64,000 bases of DNA from contig JBBAOE010000020.1 in assembly GCA_040401595.1 (NCBI GenBank), positions 7,938-71,937 on the forward strand. The letters are read 5' to 3'. Positions 43,811 to 53,177 of this stretch are shown here, one piece after another; positions within the stretch are counted from its first letter, which is position 1; each line of letters opens with the position of its first letter. Under the pieces are notes generated by a model. The model saw only the letters and a list, made by a program, of their open reading frames with translations, was not told the DNA's origin and made no database searches. The position numbers and the translations under genes are program-made. This DNA is from RFPW01 sp040401595 (lineage in GTDB: Bacteria; Pseudomonadota; Gammaproteobacteria; Burkholderiales; Burkholderiaceae_E).

Positions 43811-44662
43811 ATGAAAGTTTTGTTTGGCTTTTTCACCGCAGTGGCGATCTTCCATGGTCCGACCAGCGTTATCTGCGCCCAGGAGACTATTTCTGTGATT
43901 CGGAACGACCGAATGGCCACTCCTGTGCAAGCCTACAGACCCAAGATGACGTTCTGTAGCGGCATTGCCATCGTCTCACCGGGAGCAGGCGGGTCTGAAC
44001 AGGGCTATCGCTATCTGGGCGAAGCGCTGTCTTCCCTCGGTTATCTGACGGTCGTCACTGGGCACCAGGAAAGCGGGATGCGGGTTTTACGCGAACAAAC
44101 GTTTCGAAATGGCCTGCGCCGTGGTTTGGCCGAATTGATCACCGACCCCGATGCCTACCGCGGCAGATTCATGGATATCGGGGCTGCCACGGGCTGGGCC
44201 CAAGACCAGTGCGGTTCGAGCAAATCCGTTCTGATTGGACACTCCATGGGTGCCGCAACCGCCATGATCGCAGCCGGTGCACGCAACCACTTGGGCGCCA
44301 ACGGCACGAATTCGTTTAGCGCCTACATTGCCCTGTCACCGCAGGGTGCTGGGCTGATTTTTCCAGAAAACGCATGGGCCGATATCAAGGTACCGATGCT
44401 GATGCTCACGGGCACGCGCGACACTGAACTGGGCGGTGGCTCTTGGGAAACGCGAACGGAGGCATTTAAGAACATGCCTGCAGGCTGCAAATGGCTTGGC
44501 GTCATCGAGGGTGCTACCCACATGAATTTTGCTGGGATCGGTAGGTCACGAAGCGTCGAAGCCGTGACGGCGCAAACGATCGGCGCATTTCTCGAGGGCG
44601 TGCGTCGCGGTGACTGCAGGCTAGAAAAGCCAATCGATGGCATCGAAATCGACACCAAGTAG
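43811..44662 (+). CDS. Alpha/beta hydrolase, exported
   Basis: A 283-residue protein with an N-terminal signal peptide (KVLFGFFTAVAIFHG...ICAQ). The oxyanion region is IVSPGAGGSEQGYRYL, the nucleophile Ser is in IGHSMGAATAM, and the acid and histidine are likely in LTGTRDTELGG and GATHMNF. The layout is of the platelet-activating-factor acetylhydrolase/dienelactone hydrolase type. ATG 43811 has GGAG ten bases upstream; the in-frame TTG two codons earlier lies too close to it. It stands alone next to the divergent BLUF gene. Substrate unknown. Confidence 0.8.
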   Translation: MKVLFGFFTAVAIFHGPTSVICAQETISVIRNDRMATPVQAYRPKMTFCSGIAIVSPGAGGSEQGYRYLGEALSSLGYLTVVTGHQESGMRVLREQTFRNGLRRGLAELITDPDAYRGRFMDIGAATGWAQDQCGSSKSVLIGHSMGAATAMIAAGARNHLGANGTNSFSAYIALSPQGAGLIFPENAWADIKVPMLMLTGTRDTELGGGSWETRTEAFKNMPAGCKWLGVIEGATHMNFAGIGRSRSVEAVTAQTIGAFLEGVRRGDCRLEKPIDGIEIDTK

Positions 44663-44784
44663 CGATTGCGGCAATGCTCAGCGCACACCAGGACTGTAGC
44701 GCTCTGTCACGGCCCCCAGTATCAAAACCCGGTTGTGCAAGGCCCAGCGACGTTTTGGCGAGGCTGATCGCCGTTGATCGACGT

Positions 44785-45528
44785 TCAGCGAACAAACCGC
44801 TCAAACGCATATGGGATCAGAACGGCACCCAGAATGCCGTGCAGCCCCATGCCCAGACTGGCGTAGCTCCCAGCTTGTGGATGCACGCTGAAGGCGCGTG
44901 AAGTTCCGATACCGTGCGAGGCAACCCCGAGTGCAAACCCCCTCTGCCACCAGGCCTTGATCTTCAGAAAGTCCAGAACGTAGCGCCCGAGTACCGCTCC
45001 GAGAATCCCGGTCGACACCGCAAAAATGGCCGTCAGCGTTGGTGAAACCCCGATCCGTTCAGCGATCCCCATGGCGATGGGCGCCGTTACTGATTTCGCG
45101 TAAAGCGCCCCGAGGAGCATTTGGTCGAGACCCAGGAGACGGCCCACGCCAAGAGCTGTGACGATCGAGGTGATCCCCCCTGCGGCGAGCGCACCGATTA
45201 ACCCCAGGAAGCGCCCCCGCAGCGAACCCCAGCCTTTGAAAATCGGTATGGCCAACGAAACGGTGGCCGTTCCGAGAAGAAAATGAACGAACTGGGCTCC
45301 TTCAAAATACTTTGCGTACGGCATCTCCAGCAGGCTGATCATCATGGCGACAAGCAGGACAGCAATGAGCACCGGATTTGCCAGCGGATTTCGCACTGAA
45401 CGTTCGTAGATCGTCAAACCCAACCAGTAGGCACCGAGTGTGAGCACGAGCGCCGCTAAAGGACTACCAGACAGGTAAACCCAGATTTCGGAGATGGGAA
45501 GCACATCGGGAACCACATCACCTGCCAT
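44785..45528 (-). CDS. lrgB: LrgB family membrane protein
   Basis: A 247-residue integral membrane protein of the LrgB/CidB family, about six helices. The conserved KSVTAPIAMGIAERIGVSPTL and GVASHGIGTSRA segments are present. ATG 45528 (MAGDVV) has GGGAGA upstream and overlaps the lrgA stop by 11 bases. LrgAB/CidAB pairs are linked with cell lysis and with glycolate/pyruvate transport; which applies here is not visible. Confidence 0.9.
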   Translation of the reverse strand: MAGDVVPDVLPISEIWVYLSGSPLAALVLTLGAYWLGLTIYERSVRNPLANPVLIAVLLVAMMISLLEMPYAKYFEGAQFVHFLLGTATVSLAIPIFKGWGSLRGRFLGLIGALAAGGITSIVTALGVGRLLGLDQMLLGALYAKSVTAPIAMGIAERIGVSPTLTAIFAVSTGILGAVLGRYVLDFLKIKAWWQRGFALGVASHGIGTSRAFSVHPQAGSYASLGMGLHGILGAVLIPYAFERFVR

Positions 45529-45877
45529 CTTCGTCTCCCGACGGGTTGGCACTAAAGGTTTTGAGAGAGAGTGATGTCACCGCAATGGTCGCGATGACGC
45601 TGAGGATCAACGTGGCTGCCAGACCCGCCGCATGCGCCCTAAGCTGCGGCAAAAAAAGAACCACACCAACGGAAGCGGGCACGAACAGAAGCCCCAGGTG
45701 CGCGAGTATCGACGAACCGACCAGATCGATATCAGCGGGGATTTGTTGGCGAACAATCAGAAAACCCAGCAACAGCACCAGCCCGATCACCGGTCCTGGA
45801 ATAAATGGCAGCAAAAATTTGGATAACACTTCGCCCAGAGCCTGAAACAGAAATATTTTGACCAGACCTTGAATCAT
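45518..45877 (-). CDS. lrgA: LrgA/CidA family membrane protein
   Basis: A 119-residue holin-like protein with four helices. The family core LLPFIPGPVIGLVLLLGFLIV is at residues ~22-42. ATG 45877 is preceded by AAGGGGAG at good spacing; the longer open frame upstream is non-membrane and rejected. It overlaps lrgB, so the two are a bicistronic unit. Confidence 0.88.
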   Translation of the reverse strand: MIQGLVKIFLFQALGEVLSKFLLPFIPGPVIGLVLLLGFLIVRQQIPADIDLVGSSILAHLGLLFVPASVGVVLFLPQLRAHAAGLAATLILSVIATIAVTSLSLKTFSANPSGDEDGR

Positions 45878-46155
45878 GCGATTGCTCCCCTTGGCCGCTG
45901 TTCGGTGTCCGGGAATCTCGGACCCCAATACCTTGAATTGCCCTTGAACGGGTTCGATCCGACGTGTGACAAAAGCCCATCTTATTCTTCCCCAAGTGGC
46001 GCGGCGAAGAACTTGAGAGTACAGCCGCCCCACTGAACTGCCGCCGCGATATCGACAGCCTAGAGCCCCTGTGAGCCCCTGTGAGCGCCACGCATGCTGT
46101 CCCATCGGGCACGCCAGATGCGGGATCGGATCATTCTCAATCCCCAAAGACCCCC

Positions 46156-46470
46156 ATGAACGTTCACTTGTTCCTCGAACCGGGGGCCCTCATTGCAACC
46201 ATGTGCCTGCTTTCGACCGCGCAGGCCGCGATGGTCGACAGCGCCGACTATCCAACCGCCAGGAGTCGAATCAGCGCTGCACATCAGGTCGACAAGGCAG
46301 GCAACGATAAGACCGTACGTGCCAAGGAAGCCAAATCCGTCGAAGACAAGGCGCTGTCCGAGGTCAAGCCGGTCAAGGATGCCGGCGAGGCCAGAAACGA
46401 CAACGCTGACGCCCAACGCGACGCCAACTTTAGGGCGGGGATTGTGTTGCTACTGATCGGACGGCTCTGA
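46156..46470 (+). CDS. Small exported Ala/Lys/Asp-rich protein
   Basis: A 104-residue protein with a signal peptide ending AQA (~25) and a charged, repetitive mature part (ARSRISAAHQVDKAG, AKEAKSVEDKALSEVKPVKDAGEARND, AQRDANFRAG). This resembles burkholderial periplasmic proteins with repeats of the form (K/R)xxIxAxYKxDKAxC, but the cysteines are missing and the end is short and hydrophobic. No ribosome site is seen. It could be a decayed copy. Confidence 0.4.
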   Translation: MNVHLFLEPGALIATMCLLSTAQAAMVDSADYPTARSRISAAHQVDKAGNDKTVRAKEAKSVEDKALSEVKPVKDAGEARNDNADAQRDANFRAGIVLLLIGRL

Positions 46471-46632
46471 CCCGCGTTCGCCAGATGCTGGGCATATTCG
46501 ATCGCAAGCCCAACATCCAGACCGCTGCCTTGCACCGAGACCGCTTGAGTCCAATGGCTCTGGCCTGACAAGGCACCACCACGTCCTCACGGCGTCGCCG
46601 CAAGGCTCCGAGATGACGTCTCGCGCGTCGAC

Positions 46633-46666
46633 GCACCGAAATGGGTCAAATGCCCAATTTCGGTGC
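46633..46666. promoter_or_regulatory. Inverted repeat in the region upstream of amt
   Basis: GCACCGAAATGGG and CCCAATTTCGGTGC pair with one bulge around a 7-base loop. Each outer end is GCACC/GGTGC, the half-site type of NtrC, but the arms are longer, so a terminator for the small gene upstream is also possible. A separate perfect palindrome, TAGTCGCGACTA, lies at 46707-46718. Together with the sigma-54 candidate these are all I see in the 386 bases between the small gene and amt. Confidence 0.45.
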
Positions 46667-46797
46667 ACAAACTCGCGGAGGCCAAGATTTGGATCACCGC
46701 CAAGCCTAGTCGCGACTAAAGGAATTCCAAAAATCTTCCCCCCAAACTATCCGAAAACCTAAATGCACCAGGATGGAAATCGAATTCCTCGCATAGG

Positions 46798-46811
46798 GGC
46801 ATAAATCCTGC
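46798..46811 (+). promoter_or_regulatory. Candidate sigma-54 promoter of amt
   Basis: GGGGCATAAATCCTGCT has GG at -24 (46798-46799) and GC at -12 (46810-46811) with exactly 10 bases between them, and matches GGCA and TGC of the consensus. It lies 46 bases before the ATG. TGCACCA at 46774-46780 is a perfect NtrC half-site followed by a partial second half. Nitrogen-controlled amt expression is usual in this group, so the match is likely meaningful. Confidence 0.5.
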
Positions 46812-46856
46812 TTCGGTGGAGCGAATTCAAAAAATACGCACCACGACGGAGCATTC

Positions 46857-48056
46857 ATGGGTTTTTCAAAAACCAGCCAAGACGCCCTTTTTCTGCTGCT
46901 GGGGGCCATCATGGTGCTGGCGATGCATTCGGGCTTTGCTTTTCTCGAACTCGGTACCGTTCGCAGCAAGAACCAGGTCAATGCCCTCGTAAAGATTCTG
47001 GTCGATTTTTCGGTATCGACGCTCGCCTATTTCCTGGTTGGGTATTCCATAGCGTACGGCAAGTCTTTTCTGGTTCCAGCCGATATCCTGATGGAAGGCA
47101 ATGGCGTTGAACTGGTCAGGTTCTTCTTCCTGCTGACATTCGCGGCCGCTATACCAGCCATCGTCTCGGGTGGGATCGCAGAGCGCGCGCGGATGGGACC
47201 CCAACTGATTGCGACGGGTGTGATCGTAGGACTGGTCTATCCCTTCTTCGAAGGAATTGCTTGGAATAACGCCATGGGCGTCCAGGACCAGCTGAAGGCG
47301 TGGTTCGGCGAGAACTTTCATGACTTCGCCGGTAGCGTGGTTGTTCATGCATTGGGCGGCTGGATCGGCCTGGTGGCTGTTCTTCTGCTCGGGGCACGGC
47401 GTGGTCGATACGGGCGGGACGGTAAGGTGGCTGCGCACCCCCCTTCAAGCATTCCTTTTCTTGCGCTGGGGTCGTGGATCCTCACAATCGGCTGGTTTGG
47501 CTTCAATGTCATGAGTGCTCAGGAAGCGGTCAAGGTGAGCGGCCTTGTTGCGGTCAACTCTCTGATGGCGATGGTTGGTGGAACGCTCGCGGCTTGGGCC
47601 CTGGGGCGCAACGATCCCGGATTCACCTATAACGGACCGCTCGCCGGGTTGGTCGCCGTGTGTGCCGGCAGCGACCTGATGCATCCGCTCGGCGCCCTGA
47701 TGGTTGGCGGAATCGCTGGTGCGCTCTTTGTGCAACTGTTTACCCTCACACAAAACCGCTGGCGCATCGATGACGTTCTGGGGGTTTGGCCACTGCACGG
47801 ATTGTGCGGCGCCTGGGGGGGTATTGCGGCCGGAATTTTCGGCCAAACATTCCTGGGAGGCGCAGGCGGCGTAAGCCTTGGTGCCCAGATCGCGGGCACG
47901 CTCATGGGCATTGTGGTCGCGATCGTTGGTGCATTCGTCATTTATGGAACGCTTCGCGTCACGATGGGGCTGCGACTTGACGAGGAGCAAGAATTCGTCG
48001 GATCAGATCTTTCCATTCACCGGATCTCGGCGACGCCGGGTCAAGGCAACGACTAA
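46857..48056 (+). CDS. amt: Ammonium transporter
   Basis: A 399-residue Amt/MEP/Rh channel with about eleven helices. The twin histidines appear in VVHALGGWIGLVAVL and WPLHGLCGAWGGIAAGIFG; LELGTVRSKNQVNALVKILVDF and GGIAERARMGPQLIATG are family marks. GGAG precedes the ATG. No signal peptide is seen; the N-terminus is of the short type. The usual glnK partner is not adjacent. A sigma-54-like promoter upstream suggests nitrogen control. Confidence 0.93.
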   Translation: MGFSKTSQDALFLLLGAIMVLAMHSGFAFLELGTVRSKNQVNALVKILVDFSVSTLAYFLVGYSIAYGKSFLVPADILMEGNGVELVRFFFLLTFAAAIPAIVSGGIAERARMGPQLIATGVIVGLVYPFFEGIAWNNAMGVQDQLKAWFGENFHDFAGSVVVHALGGWIGLVAVLLLGARRGRYGRDGKVAAHPPSSIPFLALGSWILTIGWFGFNVMSAQEAVKVSGLVAVNSLMAMVGGTLAAWALGRNDPGFTYNGPLAGLVAVCAGSDLMHPLGALMVGGIAGALFVQLFTLTQNRWRIDDVLGVWPLHGLCGAWGGIAAGIFGQTFLGGAGGVSLGAQIAGTLMGIVVAIVGAFVIYGTLRVTMGLRLDEEQEFVGSDLSIHRISATPGQGND

Positions 48057-48171
48057 TCCAACACATTGGATGAGAATCGAGCGAGAGAGACCGTTTTACA
48101 TTGGCGAAACAGATCCGGGCACTTAACGCGGGAGCGGACCGAGACAAGCCACCCGGCTAGCAGCCAAAAGT

Positions 48172-48200
48172 GCGAAGCCCCGCGTGATGCGGGGCTTCGC
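48172..48200 (+). terminator. Hairpin terminator after amt
   Basis: GCGAAGCCCCGC and GCGGGGCTTCGC, perfect 12-bp arms around GTGAT. This type of GTGRT-looped hairpin recurs in the last kilobase of the window (63880-63898). No T-run follows, so it may act with another factor. Confidence 0.7.
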
Positions 48201-48287
48201 GCGTGGACGAATCGAACAGAATTCTGTTAACAGAGAATGACGTTCGTTGTGGGCGTTCGGGTCCAGTTCTGGACGGCGCCCCTTCGC

Positions 48288-49589
48288 TCAGCGCGTCATT
48301 GCACCGTAGACGATTGCCTGTATCTGCTCCCGATAGTATTTGCGCAACTCCCCCGGCGCGGCCGTACCAAACACCATCACCAGTTTCTCCTTGGGATCTG
48401 TAACGTAGGCGGTACCATAGGCACCATTCCAGGTAAATTCACCTGGGTTTCCTGGTACCGCTGAAATGCCCGCCTGCGTTCGGACGGCAACGCCGAGGCC
48501 AAAACCGAAACCCTCCCGATGCCCTTCAACCAACCCGACGTTATTTCGAATTTCCGGACCCAGATGGTTGGATGTCATGTGCGCAACGGTCTGCGGACTC
48601 AGGATCCGCTTGCCCTCGAGCGTGCCGCCATTGAGTAGCATCTGACCAAAACGAAGATAGTCCCCGACCGTGCCCAGCGCACAAGCGCCGCCACAATCAA
48701 ACTTCGTCTGCTGGTTGATCACCACGATCTCTTGTGGTTTCCCATCGAGCGGGTTCTTTGCAAAAGGGGTCGCCAGGCGCGAACGATTCCGTTCACTCAA
48801 CGTGAAGGTGGTATCCACCATACCGAGCGGTTTCCAGACATTGGCGTCGAGATACGCGCCCAGTCGCTGACCCGACACTTTCTCGACCACGGCGCCCAAG
48901 ACATCGGTCGAGAAGCTGTACTCAAACACCGTACCGGGCTGATGCGCCAACGGTAGTTTGGTGATCCGGTCAATAAACTGGAGCGTGTCGCCCTCAAGCG
49001 CCGGTTGGGTTCCGTTCGGATAAAGCTTGGCGATCGGGTGGTCACCACGCCCCCCGTAGGTTAGCCCGGACGTGTGGCGAAACAAATCATGAATCAGAAT
49101 GGGGCGCGCCAGAGGGTCCATCCTTAGACTGCCATCGGCTTGGGAGACACCCACCTTCATGGTGCCAAAACTGGGGTAGTACTCAGCCAGTGGGCTGCGC
49201 AAAGGCAGACGGCCTTTCTCATTCAACTGAAGCGCCGCCACACTGGTCATGATCTTCGTCATCGAGGCCAAGCCAAACACTGCGTCAAGCGGCATCGGAA
49301 TGTTCTTGCTACGGTCCAGATACCCATACGATTTGTAATGGACCAGTTTGCCTTCCCGTGCGATTGCTACGACCGCGCCAGGCACCCGATTGGCCTCGAT
49401 CTCGCGCGCAAAAAACTGGTCTAACCGCTCTAAGCCTTCCGTCGAAAAGCCGACCTCACCTGGGGAGGTGAGCGGCAATGGCGCAGCAGCGAGTTGCGTT
49501 GCCAACCCCATGCTCAACGTGATGGAAAGCAAACCACCCGCAAGGCCAAACCGCGAATTTTTCCCCCGAACCCGAACTTCTTTATTCAT
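48288..49589 (-). CDS. Beta-lactamase-fold serine hydrolase, exported
   Basis: A 433-residue protein of the class C/family VIII esterase type. Signal peptide ends near residue 35 (LATQLAAAP). Ser-x-x-Lys is in LASMTKIMTS (~85-94), the Tyr element in VFEYSFSTDVLGAVVEK, and a late GNPGEFTWNGAYGTAYVTDP contributes the KTG-like strand. ATG 49589 has an AGGATCTTGAG leader. Such enzymes hydrolyse esters; D-aminopeptidase is possible. It precedes the lipoprotein hydrolase on the same strand by about 100 bases. Confidence 0.88.
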   Translation of the reverse strand: MNKEVRVRGKNSRFGLAGGLLSITLSMGLATQLAAAPLPLTSPGEVGFSTEGLERLDQFFAREIEANRVPGAVVAIAREGKLVHYKSYGYLDRSKNIPMPLDAVFGLASMTKIMTSVAALQLNEKGRLPLRSPLAEYYPSFGTMKVGVSQADGSLRMDPLARPILIHDLFRHTSGLTYGGRGDHPIAKLYPNGTQPALEGDTLQFIDRITKLPLAHQPGTVFEYSFSTDVLGAVVEKVSGQRLGAYLDANVWKPLGMVDTTFTLSERNRSRLATPFAKNPLDGKPQEIVVINQQTKFDCGGACALGTVGDYLRFGQMLLNGGTLEGKRILSPQTVAHMTSNHLGPEIRNNVGLVEGHREGFGFGLGVAVRTQAGISAVPGNPGEFTWNGAYGTAYVTDPKEKLVMVFGTAAPGELRKYYREQIQAIVYGAMTR

Positions 49590-49691
49590 CTCAAGATCCT
49601 GCAAAAAATGAGCGAAACCTAGTGTTTTTCTGGAAGACAGAGTATCCCCCAAGCCAGACCTTGCACCCCGCTCAAGGCACGAATACGAGCC

Positions 49692-50594
49692 TCAGTTTGT
49701 TCGACCATCCAGTAGAAATCGCTGAACCTCGTCAAACAAGGCGAATCGATTCGTTTCATTCATGATGCCGTGCGTACCCTTGCTCAAAATCGTTAATTTT
49801 TTTGGATGCGAATTTGTCAGCAGGGGGAACAAGGTTTGCGCCATATAAGGCGGCGTATCGGCGTCCCACTCTGCCAGCACAAGCAAGGTCGGGACCTTGA
49901 TCAAGGCCGGATCGTAGACGGGCGTCCCCTTATTCCAGGTGTTCCGCCCTTCCTCGACAACACCATTTGGCGCACGCACAAATTTTGGATCCGCCAAACG
50001 ACCCACTGGGTCGCTGGAAAACGTTTCGCGCGCCCAGATCTCGAACCAGGCGTCCGACTGAAGCTGAACGCCGGGTCTTAAACCCGAGTCTTTTCGTGCT
50101 TTCGCCTGGGCCACCGTGACCTGCCGATAGGCACCCAAGGAACCACCGGCATCGGTCAGTGAGGGCGTTTGCCGCAACCAGACTGGCGCGTACAGGACCA
50201 AACGCTGAACCTTGTCTGGATGGCGGGTCGTATAAACACTTGAAATGACCGTTCCCCAGGAATGTCCCATCACGATCAACCGGGGGATCGATCGTCGCGA
50301 ACGGATCCAACCGTGCAAAAAAAGAACAACGTTTTCGGGGCGATATGACCCAAGCGTCTTTAGGCGCTTGTTGCGGACATAAAGACTGATACCAGGATCG
50401 CCACCCGGCACCATAAAGCTTTCCTCAGCGATCGATCCAATATCGACCGAAGCCTTCGCAGGACTCAGAGAGGTCAGGGAATCGACTTGCGATTGCCGAG
50501 AAAACGTCGAGCAACCCGACAAACCCCACAACGCGAACAGAACACTTGAAATTCCAAGCTTCGACCTGAATCCCAACCGATATCGCCAGTTCAT
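49692..50594 (-). CDS. Alpha/beta hydrolase lipoprotein with internal deletion
   Basis: A 300-residue protein with a lipobox (LWGLSGC). In family members a ~65-75 residue segment (cap start plus strand 4 and a helix) lies between the oxyanion HG and the nucleophile motif. Here VVLFLHGWIRSRRSIPRLIVMGHSWG runs from HGW directly into the IRSRRSIPR helix, so about 65 residues are missing, in frame. The nucleophile GHSWG, the acid EWDAD and the THG histidine are still present. Fold and activity are doubtful. Either a real deletion or an assembly join. Confidence 0.7.
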   Translation of the reverse strand: MNWRYRLGFRSKLGISSVLFALWGLSGCSTFSRQSQVDSLTSLSPAKASVDIGSIAEESFMVPGGDPGISLYVRNKRLKTLGSYRPENVVLFLHGWIRSRRSIPRLIVMGHSWGTVISSVYTTRHPDKVQRLVLYAPVWLRQTPSLTDAGGSLGAYRQVTVAQAKARKDSGLRPGVQLQSDAWFEIWARETFSSDPVGRLADPKFVRAPNGVVEEGRNTWNKGTPVYDPALIKVPTLLVLAEWDADTPPYMAQTLFPLLTNSHPKKLTILSKGTHGIMNETNRFALFDEVQRFLLDGRTN

Positions 50595-50886
50595 CCCGAG
50601 TCCCCACAAAATACTGCCAGTCATGCCCGCATCCCGAGACCGAACAGTAGATAACAACAGGGGAATCAACCCTAGTCGGGACGATGGCACCGCTCTTTTG
50701 GTGCCCGAGGTCCATGGCGAACCGCACGAGAACAACCCAGCAGCCCAACCATCCAGCTCAATCGACGCAGCGCAATCGGTCGCATCGAAACCCGCCCGCT
50801 CATCGGCGCGAGCGTGTTCATGCTACGGTCGGTCAGTCCGCCCACCCGACGCCCATGCAACGGCGTTAACAGCCCGTCGGAGTAAC

Positions 50887-52222
50887 GTGTTCCTCGATCA
50901 AGTGTGCATCGCTCTCGCGGTGGCTGGCGGCATCGCGCTTGCTAGCCCNNNNNNNNNNNNNNNNNNNNNNNNNNNNNNNNNNNNNNNNNNNNNNNNNNNN
51001 NNNNNNNNNNNNNNNNNNNNNNNNNNNNNNNNNNNNNNNNNNNNNNNNCATCGCGCTTGCTAGCCCGGCACTATCCGGGGTCGGAGTTCCCGCGGCGTCC
51101 GCCAGCCTCGAAGCCACAATCGACCACTTCATCGAACGGCGGATGCAGCAAGCCAACATCGTGGGGCTCGGAGCGGCCATCATCGTCAACAAAAAACTCG
51201 TCTGGACAAGAGGATACGGATTTGCTGACAAAGAACGGGCGATCCCGTTCAAACCTGACACGATCATGAATATCGGTTCGATCAGCAAGACCATCACAGG
51301 CGTGGCACTGATGCGGGCAGTCGAAGACGGGAAACTTTCGCTGGACGAAAACATCAACAACTATCTGCCGTTCGAGGTGGTCAATCCATCCTTCCCGAAC
51401 GACCCAATCACCCTCCGTCAACTGGCAACGCACACGTCAAGCATCCGTGATCGTGGCCAGGTCTATGCGGGCGCCTACCACTTCGGACGTGACTCTCCGG
51501 AGCCACTCGGAGAGTTCCTGCGCGACTACTTTGCCTTGAGTGGCAAAAACTACTCGAACGACAATTTTCTGGATTCAAAACCCGGCAGCCATCGCGAATA
51601 CTCGAACATCGCCGCGGGACTGGCTGGCTACATCGTTGAGGTGGCTGTCGGCGAGGCGTTCAACGCCTACACAAAGCGCACCATCTTCGCGCCCCTGAAC
51701 ATGAAGAGCACAGGCTGGCTGATGTCCGAGGTCGACTTGGCGAAGCACTCGAACTTGTATATCGCGCAGGGGCTCCCTGTACCCATCCAAGGCTATGGGC
51801 TCAGTACCTATCCGGACGGGGGGCTGCGAACTTCCGTCGAAGACCTTTCAAGATTATTCATCGCATTGCTCAACGATGGCGAGTGTGATGGCGCGCGCAT
51901 CCTTCAACACCACTCGGTGGCCGAGATGCTCCGGTTTCAGTACAGCACCGCAAATAAACCGGACAACGTGAAGCTCAGCGGAGACGGCTCGCTTAACTCC
52001 GGAATCTTCTGGGCTACGAAAGAATCCCTGACCAGGATCGGCCACAATGGGGTCGATCCTGGCTTGGCGACGATGATGCTGGCGAGTGTGGACAAGCAGA
52101 TCGGGGTGATTCTGTTTGTCAACACCGCAATTCGCCCAGAGGATGGAGAGGCCTACGGGGCCATTTTCGATGCGCTTTGGCAGCTTGGTGTGAATCTCAA
52201 CGCGGCCACCGCGGACCAGTAA
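50887..52222 (+). CDS. Beta-lactamase-fold serine hydrolase, split by a spurious gap
   Basis: A class C-type hydrolase, ~405 residues once the gap is removed. GTG 50887 has GGAG upstream and starts a signal peptide (VFLDQVCIALAVAGGIALAS). The 18 bases before the N-run recur after it, so the frame is continuous if the N-run plus one copy is deleted; as written, 118 bases separate the copies and shift the frame. The nucleophile is in GSISKTITG (Ser-x-x-Lys), the Tyr element in HREYSNIAAGL and the third element in IGHNGVDPG. Substrate unknown; the paralogue at 48288 is only distantly related. Confidence 0.82.
50949..51048. other. Assembly gap (100 N), probably an unmerged 18-bp overlap
   Basis: The 18 bases before it (50931-50948) and after it (51049-51066) are identical, starting catcgcgcttgc. 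Removing the N-run and one copy restores the signal peptide and hydrolase frame exactly, so no real sequence is probably missing. Confidence 0.9.
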
Positions 52223-52471
52223 CCGCGCGCGCCCTGAATCCCAATCGCCTGCCAGCACGTCGTCACGCGCTCCATCGTTCTGCCACAGTCCGGTCCGAGC
52301 ACCGCACGACAATCTCCTCTGGAATACCCCGTGAGTCGCAGGCTTCGCCGAGTCGCGCGGGCTCCCCCGGCAGCCCTCCATGACTTGAGCGACTAGCAGT
52401 CGGTTTTCAACCGAAAACACAACCACTGTTCTACACTGTCTTCTCCAATTTAGGCCTTTGGCGTACTTAAC

Positions 52472-52714
52472 GTGGTTCAACTCAACGACCGCTTTTCGCT
52501 TGATCGTCTGGTAATGAAATCCCACCAGTCGGAACAACTCATTCACTCAAGCTCAGAAGAGCAACGTCTCCAGGCAGCGATTCTGGGCGAACGCTTGGGC
52601 AACCAGACCTTTCAGAACGATAGGTCGAGTCGTTGGAAGCAGGCCATCGGATTTTGCATCGTGACATTGATCGGCGCGCTGGTGGGCGTCGGGTTCAAGC
52701 TCCTCAGGGGCTAA
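52472..52714 (+). CDS. Small membrane protein, one helix
   Basis: An 80-residue frame, or 66 residues from the ATG at 52514. The first part is polar (SSEEQRLQAAILGERLGNQ), and a single helix (AIGFCIVTLIGALVGVGF) ends at the C-terminus, so it would be a tail-anchored or type II protein. No family is recognised and no strong ribosome site is seen. Orphan between the serine hydrolase and another small membrane gene. Confidence 0.35.
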   Translation: MVQLNDRFSLDRLVMKSHQSEQLIHSSSEEQRLQAAILGERLGNQTFQNDRSSRWKQAIGFCIVTLIGALVGVGFKLLRG

Positions 52715-52881
52715 ATCCCTGCTCCGTGCTTGACTAGCCATGAGGCAGTTCAATGGATGCCCTAAAGAACCCCGTCGGCTGGTTCTATATCCAGTTGATC
52801 GATCTGGATCGGGCTGGAACGAAGTCCCTACCCCGCCGTCTTGGTGAGCGGCAAAGAGCAGCCTGATCGAGGTCACAGATC

Positions 52882-53133
52882 ATGCTCAGACTCACGCGAC
52901 ACTTCCTGTTCACGATTGCGATGATCGGCTGGGCCGGGCTTTGCGTTTACCTGATGGAAATGGCGCAACAGCTACCGGTCGGGCTCTATCTAAGCCACCT
53001 GCTGAGCTTGTTTGACTTAGGCGCGAGAGCGATCGAATTCACGCAATCCGCCTATCGGGCGATTACCGGAGCACTGCTGGTGCTGATGATGTTGTTCCCA
53101 GCATTTCTGTACAAAAAATCATTCCCGGATTGA
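52882..53133 (+). CDS. Small membrane protein, two helices
   Basis: An 83-residue protein with helices FTIAMIGWAGLCVYLMEMA and GALLVLMMLFPAFLY, joined by an amphipathic loop. A GAGG lies about 10 bases upstream of the ATG. Family not recognised; the in-frame hydrophobic pattern supports coding. It is convergent with the adhesin-E-like gene. Confidence 0.5.
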   Translation: MLRLTRHFLFTIAMIGWAGLCVYLMEMAQQLPVGLYLSHLLSLFDLGARAIEFTQSAYRAITGALLVLMMLFPAFLYKKSFPD

Positions 53134-53177
53134 ACTCAGGCACCGCGAGAGGCGGGGTTCGCAAACGGCACGGGGTT

